DNA from: Treponema sp.
GTDB lineage: Bacteria; Spirochaetota; Spirochaetia; Treponematales; Treponemataceae
Reading direction: 5' to 3'
Length of the DNA: 64,000 nucleotides
NCBI GenBank assembly: GCA_016294035.1
Contig: JAEDCT010000001.1
Coordinates: 62,001 to 126,000 of the forward strand
The notes beneath the pieces were generated by a model, which did not search any database, had not been told where the DNA came from, and saw only the letters and a program-made list of their open reading frames with translations. The position numbers were made by a program, and so were the translations under genes. Positions 35,603 to 44,218 of the stretch are shown here, piece after piece. Each line of letters begins with the position of its first letter. The stretch's first letter is position 1.

Positions 35603-36457
35603 ATGGTTATCAATCACAACATGAGCTCAATGTTCGCAAACCGCACACTGGGAATTTCTGATTCTCAGTTGATGGGTAACATTGAAAAACTTAGCTCAGG
35701 CGAAAAAATCAATCGTGCCGGAGATGACGCTTCAGGACTCGCAGTATCTGAAAAGATGCGCAGCCAGATCCGCGGACTCAACCAGGCTAACAGAAACATT
35801 CAGAATGGTGTTTCTTTTATTCAGGCAACAGAAGGATATTTGCAGGAAACTACAGACATTCTTCAGCGCGTTCGTGAACTTTCAGTTCAGTCAGCTAACG
35901 GCATCTACAGCGACGAAGACCGCATGCAGATTCAGGTTGAAGTTTCTCAGCTTGTAGCAGAAGTTGACCGCATTGCAAGCCAGGCACAGTTCAACGGAAT
36001 GAACCTCCTTACAGGACGCTTTGCACAGAACTCTGTGACAAACAATGTAATGACATTCCAGGTTGGTGCTAACATGGATCAGAGAGTAACAGCATACATT
36101 GGAACAATGACTGCACAGGCTCTCGGACTCAAGGGATCACAGGGTACAGATGAACAGATTTCTATCTCTACTCCTGATGCAGCAAACATGGCTATCGGAA
36201 CAATCGATGCAGCACTCAAAGTAGTATCTCGCCAGAGAGCTGACCTTGGTGCATACCAGAACCGCTTCGAAATGGCATCTGATGGAATTGCTGTTGCAGC
36301 AGAAAACATGCAGAGTGCAGAATCTGGAATCCGTGATACTGACATGGCTTCTGAGATTGTTGAATACACAAAGAACAACATTCTTACACAGTCAGGCACA
36401 GCAATGCTCGCACAGGCAAACAGCCAGTCACAGAACGTATTGGCTTTGCTTCAGTAG
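35603..36457 (+). CDS. flaB: Flagellin core protein FlaB (second copy)
   Basis: This 284-residue flagellin is a close paralogue of the copy upstream. The N-terminus MVINHNMSSMFANRTLGISD and the ends SGEKINRAGDDASGLAVSE and SQSQNVLALLQ are shared, and the centre diverges. It forms part of the same filament. The ATG at 35603 is preceded by ATGGAGGACAAATT. The longer frame from 35558 runs through leader sequence and is rejected. Two flaB genes in tandem fit spirochaetal filaments built from several FlaB types with a FlaA sheath. FlaA is not in the window. Confidence 0.95.
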   Translation: MVINHNMSSMFANRTLGISDSQLMGNIEKLSSGEKINRAGDDASGLAVSEKMRSQIRGLNQANRNIQNGVSFIQATEGYLQETTDILQRVRELSVQSANGIYSDEDRMQIQVEVSQLVAEVDRIASQAQFNGMNLLTGRFAQNSVTNNVMTFQVGANMDQRVTAYIGTMTAQALGLKGSQGTDEQISISTPDAANMAIGTIDAALKVVSRQRADLGAYQNRFEMASDGIAVAAENMQSAESGIRDTDMASEIVEYTKNNILTQSGTAMLAQANSQSQNVLALLQ

Positions 36458-36465
36458 TTATAAAC

Positions 36466-36546
36466 CGCAGTTTTGTTAAAGAGAAATCTGGATGTCTTCT
36501 TTTAGACAAAACTGCGTAGAGAAATGGAGGGGAGGCGCCCCCTTCC
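36466..36546 (+). promoter_or_regulatory. Two stem-loops between flaB and flaG
   Basis: CGCAGTTTTGT (36466-36476) pairs perfectly with ACAAAACTGCG (36506-36516). GGAGGGG (36526-36532) then pairs with CCCCTTCC (36539-36546). Neither is followed by a strong T-run, so they may protect or attenuate the message between the abundant flagellin and flaG. Confidence 0.5.
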
Positions 36547-36576
36547 TTCTCTCTTCATTTTCAGGAGGAAAAGCCC

Positions 36577-36948
36577 ATGAATACAATTAGTACGATTGGT
36601 CGTATGGCAATGGATGGCCAGAGTGTTTACAGCAATTTTTCTCAACAAAAAGTTCAAGTTCCAGAAATCAAAAGCCCAATGCCGAAAACTGCTTCAGAAG
36701 TTCTCAAGAATTTTGAGGCAAACAAGGCAGAGACAGAAGCTTCAGCAAGAGAACTTCAGAGACTGTCTGACCTGGTAACAGGTCATAAGCTTCAGTTTAA
36801 TGTGAATCAGGAGCTGGACAAAGTAGTCGTAAGAGTTGTTGATACATCAACTAACGAAGTAATTCGTGAAATTCCATCAGAAGACTTGCAGAGAATACAG
36901 GCCAGGATGAAACATGCAATTGGCGTACTCTTTGACGAAATGATTTAA
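36577..36948 (+). CDS. flaG: FlaG-family flagellar protein
   Basis: This 123-residue protein ends in the FlaG signature: KLQFNVNQELDKVVVRVVD, then TNEVIREIPSEDLQRIQARM. FlaG proteins affect filament length or cap assembly in other bacteria. The N-terminal 50 residues are polar and variable, as usual. AGGAGG precedes the ATG. fliD starts 1 base after the stop, suggesting coupled translation. Confidence 0.9.
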   Translation: MNTISTIGRMAMDGQSVYSNFSQQKVQVPEIKSPMPKTASEVLKNFEANKAETEASARELQRLSDLVTGHKLQFNVNQELDKVVVRVVDTSTNEVIREIPSEDLQRIQARMKHAIGVLFDEMI

Positions 36949-36949
36949 A

Positions 36950-39034
36950 TTGGCAGACGGACTCAATATACCCGGCGTAAGCGACAAATACAAAACTAAT
37001 GATCTCGTAAAATCCCTCATGGAGGTTGAACGCATACCTCTCAAGCGTGAAGAAGCTAATCTTGAGACCTACAACAAGCAGCAGAGTGCATGGCGTGATA
37101 TCAACCAGAAAATGTCTTCACTCCGGGAAAGTGTTAAGTCGTTGTATTCTTTTGAAAATCCATTCAGCAATAAACTTGCCTCATCATCAGACGAATTTGC
37201 AGTCAGCGTGGATGCTGGAAGAGAAGCAGATTTTGGTTCCTTCAAGATTGATGTACTGCAGCCGGCACAGGCAGACAGATTCCTGAGCGATGAAATTGGC
37301 AGTGACTATAATGTTCCACAGGGAAAATATACCTTCAAGGTCGGAAAAAAGACCATTGAATACAACTGGAAAGGCGGAAAGCTCACTGATTTTGTTGATT
37401 CAGTAAACAAAAGAGGTAACAACACAATTAAGGCCAGTCTCATCGGTGTAAGTCCTGACAAAAAATCACTGCTGCTTGAAAGTCTCAAGACAGGAGAAGA
37501 AAATGCCCTGGTTCTTGAAAACAAGGCCTTCGACCTGGCACTGAAAATCGGAATGATTTCTGAAACAAAGCCTGAAACTACAAATTTCACCATCAATCAG
37601 GAATCAATGAAAATCACAAAAACAAAGGATGCCGTTGAGCAGGAAGGACTGGAACCAATATCAAAATCCAGGGTTTCGACAACAAGCAGGCAGATTACCA
37701 TAGGAGCACGCGGCGGATTCGAAACCGACTTGCCAGAATCAATAACATCCAAGAAAAACCAGAAAATCGAATTTACTTTCACTGAAGAAAAAATCAAGGA
37801 CATAACGGAAGGAACCGGATCAGTAAAAGAAGTTTTCCAGGTTCCATCAGCAGGTGGCATCGAATATGAAGGGATCACAGTTTACAACAACCTTAGCGAG
37901 ACCACACTTCCACCAGGCGAGGAAAAAAAGCTTGAGGGACTAAAGAGCATTGAAACAAGCAACGAAAATATTTTCTTTATAAAGGACATAGACGGAAACG
38001 AAACTGCCCTCACCCATCAGTATTTTTCAAGTGATGGAAAAACAAAATCAACAAAGGTCTCATTCAAGCTGGATGATTTCCCAAATGCAAAGACCCTTGT
38101 GGTAAGAAACTCAAATACTGGAAAAGAAATTACAATGACCATGCCTGTAGCAACAGATACCAGGACATCCCTTGGTTACAAACCAAACCATGCGGCAAGT
38201 CAGGCATGTGATGCAAAAATCAGATATGAGGGAATTACCCTTTCACGCCCATCAAATGACATAGATGATGTTGTTCCTCATATTACCCTTCATGTCCATG
38301 AAAAAACAGAAAAAACGGCAACTGTAAAAATTGAACCTGACACAGAAAGTGCAAAGGATGCCATCATTACATTCGTTGGAAAATACAACCAGACAATTGC
38401 TGAAATAAACATTCTTACAACAAACAAGCCTGAGGTCATCTCTGAGCTTGACTATCTTTCCAAAGATGAACAGGAAGAGGCAAAGGAAAAGCTTGGAATG
38501 TTCCAGTCAGAAAATTCACTTAGAACTGGAAAAACAAACCTGATGCAGATTGTCAGCGGAAACTATAAATTTCTTGACTCAGCACAGATTACAATGCTTT
38601 CCCAAATCGGAGTCTCTACAAATGCATCTGGTGGTACACGGGGCGGCTACAATCCGTCACAGATGCGCGGATACCTTGAAGTGGACGAAAAAAAACTTGA
38701 CCAGAGCCTTGCAAGCAACCTGAATGACATAAAGAATATTTTTGGATATGACTCAGACGGTGATCTTATTATTGACGACGGGATTGGTCTCAAACTGGAC
38801 AAGCAGCTTTCTGCATGGGTTCAGTCAGGTGGAATCATAAACACCAAGAATCAGGCTATTGACAGCAAGATTAAGGCAACAAATACAAAGATTACAAAAC
38901 TTCAGACTCAGCTGGACAGAAAGGAAGCAGAGCTGAAGATGAAATATGCAAACATGCAGGGAACATTAGGCGGACTTGAAAGCCAGCAAAATTCAATTCA
39001 GAATTTTGCAAACCAAAGCAACAGGAGCAGATAA
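36950..39034 (+). CDS. fliD: Flagellar filament cap protein FliD
   Basis: This 694-residue protein caps the growing filament and folds exported flagellin. The family N-terminus is clear: LNIPGVSDKYKTNDLVKSLM and then VERIPLKREEANLETYNKQQ. The C-terminal coiled coil (IKATNTKITKLQTQLDRKEA) ends with a typical MQGTLGGLESQQNSIQ. Between them are beta-rich cap domains. The start is TTG at 36950 with no clear ribosome site, so translation probably depends on flaG. The stop is followed 3 bases later by the next gene. Confidence 0.92.
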   Translation: MADGLNIPGVSDKYKTNDLVKSLMEVERIPLKREEANLETYNKQQSAWRDINQKMSSLRESVKSLYSFENPFSNKLASSSDEFAVSVDAGREADFGSFKIDVLQPAQADRFLSDEIGSDYNVPQGKYTFKVGKKTIEYNWKGGKLTDFVDSVNKRGNNTIKASLIGVSPDKKSLLLESLKTGEENALVLENKAFDLALKIGMISETKPETTNFTINQESMKITKTKDAVEQEGLEPISKSRVSTTSRQITIGARGGFETDLPESITSKKNQKIEFTFTEEKIKDITEGTGSVKEVFQVPSAGGIEYEGITVYNNLSETTLPPGEEKKLEGLKSIETSNENIFFIKDIDGNETALTHQYFSSDGKTKSTKVSFKLDDFPNAKTLVVRNSNTGKEITMTMPVATDTRTSLGYKPNHAASQACDAKIRYEGITLSRPSNDIDDVVPHITLHVHEKTEKTATVKIEPDTESAKDAIITFVGKYNQTIAEINILTTNKPEVISELDYLSKDEQEEAKEKLGMFQSENSLRTGKTNLMQIVSGNYKFLDSAQITMLSQIGVSTNASGGTRGGYNPSQMRGYLEVDEKKLDQSLASNLNDIKNIFGYDSDGDLIIDDGIGLKLDKQLSAWVQSGGIINTKNQAIDSKIKATNTKITKLQTQLDRKEAELKMKYANMQGTLGGLESQQNSIQNFANQSNRSR

Positions 39035-39037
39035 CAC

Positions 39038-39637
39038 ATGGACTTCTATGTAAACGGTGAAAAGATTGATATTACAATTGAAAGCGAAAAAACAGTAAGC
39101 GACATTCTCAAGTCTTTTGAAGCTGAAGCTGCAAAAAATGAGGCCACAACAATCGGAATCAAAGTAAACGGAGAAAAAATTCCAGCAGAAGAATTTGACT
39201 CGCTCATGCACAAGCCTCTGGAAGAAACACAGTCAATCGAGCTTAACGTTCTATCAAAGGCATCCCTCATTGATGCATTGAAATCAAGTAAATCTGCATT
39301 TGTTGAACTTGAAGGAAAGCTCAAGGAAGTTCCAGTTCTTCTTCAGGGTGGAAAGGAAAAAGAGGCAAATGCAATCATTGCAGACTTTGCAAACAACATT
39401 GATGAATTCTGCCATAATGTAACAATGAGTGCCCTATTTCCTGAACTTTACTCAAGCATTCTAATTGACGGAAAAGCTGTGAGTGACTTCTTTGAGGAAT
39501 TTGCTCCAATCATTGCAGATTTCGAGCAGTCCATGCAGACAAAGGACAGCGTAACTTCCGGAGATCTTTGTGAATATGAAATTGCACCACGTCTTGGTAT
39601 TATTGCAGCTGCAATAGATCAATGTATTTCAAACTAG
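39038..39637 (+). CDS. Conserved protein downstream of fliD (possible chaperone)
   Basis: This 199-residue protein is not recognised as FliS or FliT but sits where their genes often lie. The first 80 residues form a beta-rich, ubiquitin-like stretch (DFYVNGEKIDITIE, TIGIKVNGEKIPAEEF). The rest is helical: ALKSSKSAFVELEGKLKEVP and ANNIDEFCHNVTMS. A role as export chaperone or FliD partner is inference from position. It may be specific to spirochaetes. Confidence 0.65.
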   Translation: MDFYVNGEKIDITIESEKTVSDILKSFEAEAAKNEATTIGIKVNGEKIPAEEFDSLMHKPLEETQSIELNVLSKASLIDALKSSKSAFVELEGKLKEVPVLLQGGKEKEANAIIADFANNIDEFCHNVTMSALFPELYSSILIDGKAVSDFFEEFAPIIADFEQSMQTKDSVTSGDLCEYEIAPRLGIIAAAIDQCISN

Positions 39638-39659
39638 CCTTAAGTCAGGAGGCAACATC

Positions 39660-40724
39660 ATGTCACCATTAGAAGCACGAATCGGAAGCTTTCTCTATGT
39701 CTTCATTTTTGTCATTTCAATTATATTGATTATCCTGGCAGTAATTCATTTTGTTCTTCTCAAATTCAAGAAAATATATCAGTCAAAAGAATGGCTTGAA
39801 AAAAACAAAAACCGCGAGACAAAATGGAACGACGTGAAGGAACTTGCAAGGGAAGCAGGTCTTACAAGCATTGAAGCACAACGACTGTGGAAAATCTGCA
39901 AGAGATACAAGGCAAGAAACATTCTCGTTCTTTACAGGGATACAGATGCCCTTAATGAGCTTTTCAGTACCGAATACAAACGAATGATTGCCAAGCCTAC
40001 CCGCGAGGAAAAAATTGAAATATTCTTCCAGATTCGATACAAACTTGAAAAACTCCATGAAAGAAAACTCACAATCTCATCAACAAAAAGTCTCAGAAAA
40101 GGTCAGATTGTAAATTTCAAGACTTCAACAAAGGCAACCTGGAATCTTAGGATTGAAGAAACAAACGATATTTCTTTCAGTCTGCACATTCCCGATGAAT
40201 ACGATGAATCAGAAGCCCTGCCAAAGCCCCTTTCAAAAGTTGATCTAATGTTCACTCTTCCGACAGGATTCTCATACAGGACAGTTTCAAGACTCATGAG
40301 ATATGAGCGAAACCTTAAAAACCTGTTCATAGCCGTAATGACACATTCTCAGGTAATTAAAATGCTTCAGAGAAGAAACACTAAGCGAATGAACACAGAC
40401 CTTGAATGCACATTCTCAGCAGTAAAGCAGAAAAAAACAAGAAAAGGAAAAACAGAAAGGGAAATCTCAGAAAAAAAAGTTACTGGACGACTACTTGATA
40501 TTTCTGCAGATGGATGCAGGCTTGAATGTTCGCTTCCAATTCTCAAGGGACAGATGCTTCAGGTAACTTTTTCACTTCCAAGCATTCAGAATGCAAAGGC
40601 TACGGGAATCATAGTATTCACCCAAAAAGAAGAAACAGAAAAAAAGTTTGTGCTTCATGTTAAATTTACCGATATTAATATAACAACTCGCAATAGAATT
40701 TATGCGGAGATTTACAAATACTAA
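39660..40724 (+). CDS. PilZ-domain c-di-GMP receptor (flagellar cluster)
   Basis: This 354-residue protein has one N-terminal membrane helix (LYVFIFVISIILIILAVIHF), a helical linker and a YcgR-N-like beta domain (KGQIVNFKTSTKATWNLRIE). A C-terminal PilZ domain follows. The c-di-GMP motifs are RRNTKR (RxxxR type) and DISADGCRLE (D/NxSxxG). It would sense c-di-GMP at the membrane and adjust motility. It is next to fliD in a spirochaete flagellar cluster, which supports this. Confidence 0.85.
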   Translation: MSPLEARIGSFLYVFIFVISIILIILAVIHFVLLKFKKIYQSKEWLEKNKNRETKWNDVKELAREAGLTSIEAQRLWKICKRYKARNILVLYRDTDALNELFSTEYKRMIAKPTREEKIEIFFQIRYKLEKLHERKLTISSTKSLRKGQIVNFKTSTKATWNLRIEETNDISFSLHIPDEYDESEALPKPLSKVDLMFTLPTGFSYRTVSRLMRYERNLKNLFIAVMTHSQVIKMLQRRNTKRMNTDLECTFSAVKQKKTRKGKTEREISEKKVTGRLLDISADGCRLECSLPILKGQMLQVTFSLPSIQNAKATGIIVFTQKEETEKKFVLHVKFTDINITTRNRIYAEIYKY

Positions 40725-40733
40725 AGGTTTATT

Positions 40734-41003
40734 ATGAAAGTATTGGAACTGAATTCAATCAAGAAACACGATGGCTACATATATTATATCCATCACTACA
40801 CAGCTAATGCAAAGATTGAATTCCTTACGAAAGAAATTGTCATTCCCATTAGCTTTACAGTTGAAATTAATCCCCTTGGAATGAGAAGCGTAGACCTGGA
40901 TCCTATCCCACGCGAAGTTGACTATCCGGTTTTGCCAATCACAAAATCATTGAAAGAATTTATAGACAAACTTGCTGTTGCAGGTGCTCTACCGGAAGTA
41001 TGA
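40734..41003 (+). CDS. Small conserved hypothetical protein
   Basis: This 89-residue protein is beta-rich (GYIYYIHHYTANAKIEF, IVIPISFTVEINPLG) and ends with a short helix. No family is recognised. It is 9 bases after the PilZ gene and overlaps tsaE by 4 bases (ATGA), so it is part of the operon. It may be spirochaete specific. Confidence 0.75.
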   Translation: MKVLELNSIKKHDGYIYYIHHYTANAKIEFLTKEIVIPISFTVEINPLGMRSVDLDPIPREVDYPVLPITKSLKEFIDKLAVAGALPEV

Positions 41004-41446
41004 AAATGAAATTCCACACAACGACAGAAGATCAGACCATTGCACTGGGCGAAAAAATTGGATCACTACTTAAGGGCGGAGAAGTTCTTGCAATGAGGGG
41101 AACTCTCGGCGCCGGAAAAACCACAATAACAAAGGGAATTGCGAAGGCACTTGGCATAGATGAAACAATCACAAGCCCTACTTTCTGCCTTATAAGCGAA
41201 TATTCAGGAAAAAAACTTGATCTGTACCACATGGATGTATACAGACTTGAAGGTGCTGAGGACTTCGAGAATCTTGGAACAGACGAGATGCTCTATGGAA
41301 ATGGAGTAAGCATCATTGAATGGAGCGAAAAAATTTCCTCAGTTCTTCCCAAAAAATCAATAACAATTGAACTCATTCCCCACGAAAACGGCGAGCGCGA
41401 TATTATAATCGAAAACTGGCCTCACGAAGAAATAGATTTTTCCTGA
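41000..41446 (+). CDS. tsaE: tRNA threonylcarbamoyladenosine synthesis ATPase TsaE
   Basis: This 148-residue P-loop ATPase works with TsaB and TsaD to make the t6A base at position 37 of ANN-decoding tRNAs. RGTLGAGKTTITKG is the Walker A. The family motif TSPTFCLISEY and LYHMDVYRLEG follow, and SIIEWSEKI is the Trp motif. Length is normal. The tsaB gene is 40 bases downstream. The ATG overlaps the stop of the upstream gene. Confidence 0.95.
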   Translation: MKMKFHTTTEDQTIALGEKIGSLLKGGEVLAMRGTLGAGKTTITKGIAKALGIDETITSPTFCLISEYSGKKLDLYHMDVYRLEGAEDFENLGTDEMLYGNGVSIIEWSEKISSVLPKKSITIELIPHENGERDIIIENWPHEEIDFS

Positions 41447-41485
41447 ACAAAATGATACAATGCATTCGTAGAGGATATAAGTTAA

Positions 41486-42160
41486 ATGAATGCACTAGTA
41501 ATTGACTGCGCCGTATCAAGACTCTGCATTGCGGCTAAAAAAGACAAAATCGAAGCTAAACTCTGCCTTGATGTTGGAAACAAACAATCTGAAAAACTGT
41601 TGCCTGCCATAGACTATATAATGAAAGAAGTCAGTCTTGAACCTAAGGATCTGGATTACACAGCTGTAACTCTTGGACCTGGAACATTTACAGGACTCAG
41701 GCTCGGACTAAGCGCACTGAAGGCCATGAACCTTGCACACAAAATTCCGGTATATGGAATTCCTTCACTTGATGCATACGCCTGGCCTTTCAGAAAATCT
41801 CTTGAATCAGTTGTAAGTTTAATTGAAGCTAAGGAAGATGAATTTTTCTATGCATTCTACTTACGGGGTGAAAAAATTAAGCCGGAAGAAGACAAGGAAA
41901 TCAGTGAAATCATAAAGCAATTTGATGCAGAAGCAACAATTCTTGCATGCGGACCAGCATCAAAAGTTTTTGTGGAAAGATCAAACGAGCTCTATCCACT
42001 GTATTCAGTGCACGCATTCACTCCGGAAAATGATGCATGCGACTCTCTTTTTCAGATTGCAGAAAAAATGATTGAAAACAAGGAGTCCCCAATGCAGGAC
42101 TATGACGGTCCTCTTTATGTAAGAAAAAGCGAGGCTGAACTTAACCTGGAAAAAAAATAA
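41486..42160 (+). CDS. tsaB: tRNA threonylcarbamoyladenosine synthesis protein TsaB
   Basis: This 224-residue protein is the TsaD partner in t6A synthesis. It has an ASKHA fold without its own catalytic metal site. MNALVIDCAVSRLCIA is the first strand pair, and VTLGPGTFTGLRLGLSALK is the conserved Gly-rich family motif. GIPSLDAYAW follows. GAGGATATA lies before the ATG. Confidence 0.93.
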   Translation: MNALVIDCAVSRLCIAAKKDKIEAKLCLDVGNKQSEKLLPAIDYIMKEVSLEPKDLDYTAVTLGPGTFTGLRLGLSALKAMNLAHKIPVYGIPSLDAYAWPFRKSLESVVSLIEAKEDEFFYAFYLRGEKIKPEEDKEISEIIKQFDAEATILACGPASKVFVERSNELYPLYSVHAFTPENDACDSLFQIAEKMIENKESPMQDYDGPLYVRKSEAELNLEKK

Positions 42161-42187
42161 ATAAAGATAGCCTTTGTATTTAAATAC

Positions 42188-42228
42188 AAAAAAAGCATTT
42201 TCATTTTTCATGAAAATGCTTTTTTTTA
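42188..42228. terminator. Bidirectional terminator between tsaB and csrA
   Basis: AAAAGCATTTTCAT pairs with ATGAAAATGCTTTT around five bases, with A and T runs on both sides. It serves the two convergent operons. Confidence 0.85.
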
Positions 42229-42444
42229 CTACTTCAAAAGTTTCTGAAGCTGTTCCATGGAAATCTGGTTTGCGGCCTTGTTTTCTGACTGAATTGCCGA
42301 GAATACTTCCTGCCTGAAAACCTTCACGTCATTTGGAGCCTCGACTCCGATCTTAACCTGATCACCCTTGATATCAATAATTGTCAGAACAATATTGTCA
42401 CCAATTCTGATTTTCTGATCAATTTTTCTGGAAAGGATAAGCAT
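42229..42444 (-). CDS. csrA: RNA-binding regulator CsrA
   Basis: This 71-residue protein is CsrA: MLILSRKIDQKIRIGDN, then VKIGVEAPNDVKVFRQEVF. It binds GGA motifs in message leaders and blocks the ribosome site. In this genome the flaB leaders (GGAGGA) are the obvious targets. FliW, encoded just upstream and overlapping by one base, antagonises CsrA by direct binding. Both follow flgL. Confidence 0.96.
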   Translation of the reverse strand: MLILSRKIDQKIRIGDNIVLTIIDIKGDQVKIGVEAPNDVKVFRQEVFSAIQSENKAANQISMEQLQKLLK

Positions 42445-42887
42445 TATTTAGCCTCCTTTCTTTTCAAAGCCTCAATAATGTTATGCTTTGTAGTCCAACG
42501 GGAACCTTCGAGAATTGCCTGCATGCACAAATGATTCTTCTTGTTGATAATCAATGGCCCCTGGAAATTTGCAGTAACAGGACCTCCATCACCAGGAACA
42601 GTAACGATAGTAAACACAACAACATCTGCAGGATCCTCAATGGCAATTCTTGCAAGTTCCTTGTCATCAATATCAGCCTCATAGTCATTTGAAATGAGGA
42701 AAGGATCTATCAAAAGGAATGCCAAATTTGAATCCTGAAGAGACTGAAGCCACAGCAAAGGAGGATACTCAGAATCAACAAGAGCAAAATCAGAATATTC
42801 CTCGAAACCAAAAAGTCCCTGAGGAATCCGAATGATTCTGTCCTCACTAATTTCTATTTTACCCATTGTCTTTGTTTCAATCTGCAT
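42444..42887 (-). CDS. fliW: Flagellar assembly factor FliW
   Basis: This 147-residue protein binds CsrA and flagellin in turn, so flagellin levels feed back on translation. The family motifs are RIIRIPQGLFGFEEYSDFAL, LLWLQSLQD and LAFLLIDPF, with VTANFQGPLIIN near the C-terminus. Its last codons include the GGAGG ribosome site of csrA. Confidence 0.95.
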   Translation of the reverse strand: MQIETKTMGKIEISEDRIIRIPQGLFGFEEYSDFALVDSEYPPLLWLQSLQDSNLAFLLIDPFLISNDYEADIDDKELARIAIEDPADVVVFTIVTVPGDGGPVTANFQGPLIINKKNHLCMQAILEGSRWTTKHNIIEALKRKEAK

Positions 42888-42932
42888 TTTATTTACGTCT
42901 CCAAAAGGAATTTTTTGTTATATATTTATTTA

Positions 42933-44180
42933 TCAGCGCATGTAATCAAGAAGTGTGCTTGAATACATTTTTCCTGCATTGCTTAAAGTTGCCTGATTAA
43001 CAATTTCCATCATCTTTAAATCAGTGATTGTTTTTGTGAAATCAATATCTCCTTCACGGCTTACAAGAGCAGTAACATTAACTTCATTTGTTCTTGAACG
43101 TTCAGCATTGTTCATGGCACGTTCATAGTCACTTCCATTCTTGGCAAGTCTTGTTGTAAGGTTATTGATACCGTAATCAAGGGTTCCAATAACTCTTCCA
43201 CCAATTGATTCCTGATCACCCTTGAGCATTGCATCTCGAAGGGCAATAACTGAATCAAAAAGTGATCCGCCGGAAACCTTCACTGCAGATGTATTTACAT
43301 TGTATGGAGGAAACTGACTTGCATCTTCAATAATACCCATCTGATTGAGGGCACTTCCAGACTTGTCTTCAAGCCAGATCTGATGAGAATCAGTTGTGCT
43401 CAAAGTAAGGCCGTTTGTAACAGGATCAACACCTGCTTTAACTGCAACACCAGAGTCATTTATTTTTGCGGCAACTGCGTAAACATTGTCCCCGCTCTTA
43501 ATTGAAATATCAACACCATCAACATTTATTACGCTGTCTTCAAGTGCCTGCCATGAAGTGACATCTCTCTGGCCAATGAGCTGCTGGGGTTCTGCCCAAA
43601 ATGTCTTGTTTCCGGAATTGTCAATCGTAAGATACTGGTTTTCATCAACTTCAATTTTATTAGTGTCAACATTTCCCTTGTAGCGAACAACTTCAATAAG
43701 GTTTTCATTTGATCCGGGAACATTTCCCATTTCAACATCAAATGCAATTCCCTTTGTTCTTGTTCCGGCAAAAAGAGAGTTTCCATCAGGACCAACGGCA
43801 TTTGCATTCTGAATCAGTTCCTTCAAAAGCTCATTCACTTCAACTGCCATGTTCTTGAGATCCTCTGGAGTATAAGTTCCATTGGCACCTGTAACGGCAA
43901 GCTCACGAACACGATGCATTATCTGAAGGTTCTGGTCAATATATCCCTCGCGAACATTGAACTGGTCAGAAAGAGTCTGTGCATTTTTTTCAAACTGGTT
44001 TACTCTTCCAAGATAAGACTGATAGCGAACAAGATGACCTGCAGCAATAGGATCATCACGAAGCTGGCCGATTCTATGCTGAGTTCCAATCTGGCGGTTA
44101 AGAACAGCCTGGTTTACTTCCTGTCTTCTGAGATTGTACTGTGTATCGTTGTTATTGAACTGTGAACTGATTCTATGCAT
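42933..44180 (-). CDS. flgL: Flagellar hook-filament junction protein FlgL
   Basis: This 415-residue protein links hook and filament. It has the flagellin-like ends: RISSQFNNNDTQYNLRRQEV and QLRDDPIAAGHLVRYQSY at the N-terminus, and a C-terminal ITDLKMMEIVNQATLSNAGK helix. The centre is beta-rich. It is 38 bases downstream of flgK on the same strand and is followed by fliW and csrA. Confidence 0.93.
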   Translation of the reverse strand: MHRISSQFNNNDTQYNLRRQEVNQAVLNRQIGTQHRIGQLRDDPIAAGHLVRYQSYLGRVNQFEKNAQTLSDQFNVREGYIDQNLQIMHRVRELAVTGANGTYTPEDLKNMAVEVNELLKELIQNANAVGPDGNSLFAGTRTKGIAFDVEMGNVPGSNENLIEVVRYKGNVDTNKIEVDENQYLTIDNSGNKTFWAEPQQLIGQRDVTSWQALEDSVINVDGVDISIKSGDNVYAVAAKINDSGVAVKAGVDPVTNGLTLSTTDSHQIWLEDKSGSALNQMGIIEDASQFPPYNVNTSAVKVSGGSLFDSVIALRDAMLKGDQESIGGRVIGTLDYGINNLTTRLAKNGSDYERAMNNAERSRTNEVNVTALVSREGDIDFTKTITDLKMMEIVNQATLSNAGKMYSSTLLDYMR

Positions 44181-44218
44181 TCTAAATACCCCTGTTTAAT
44201 TTAATTACCTGCTATAAA

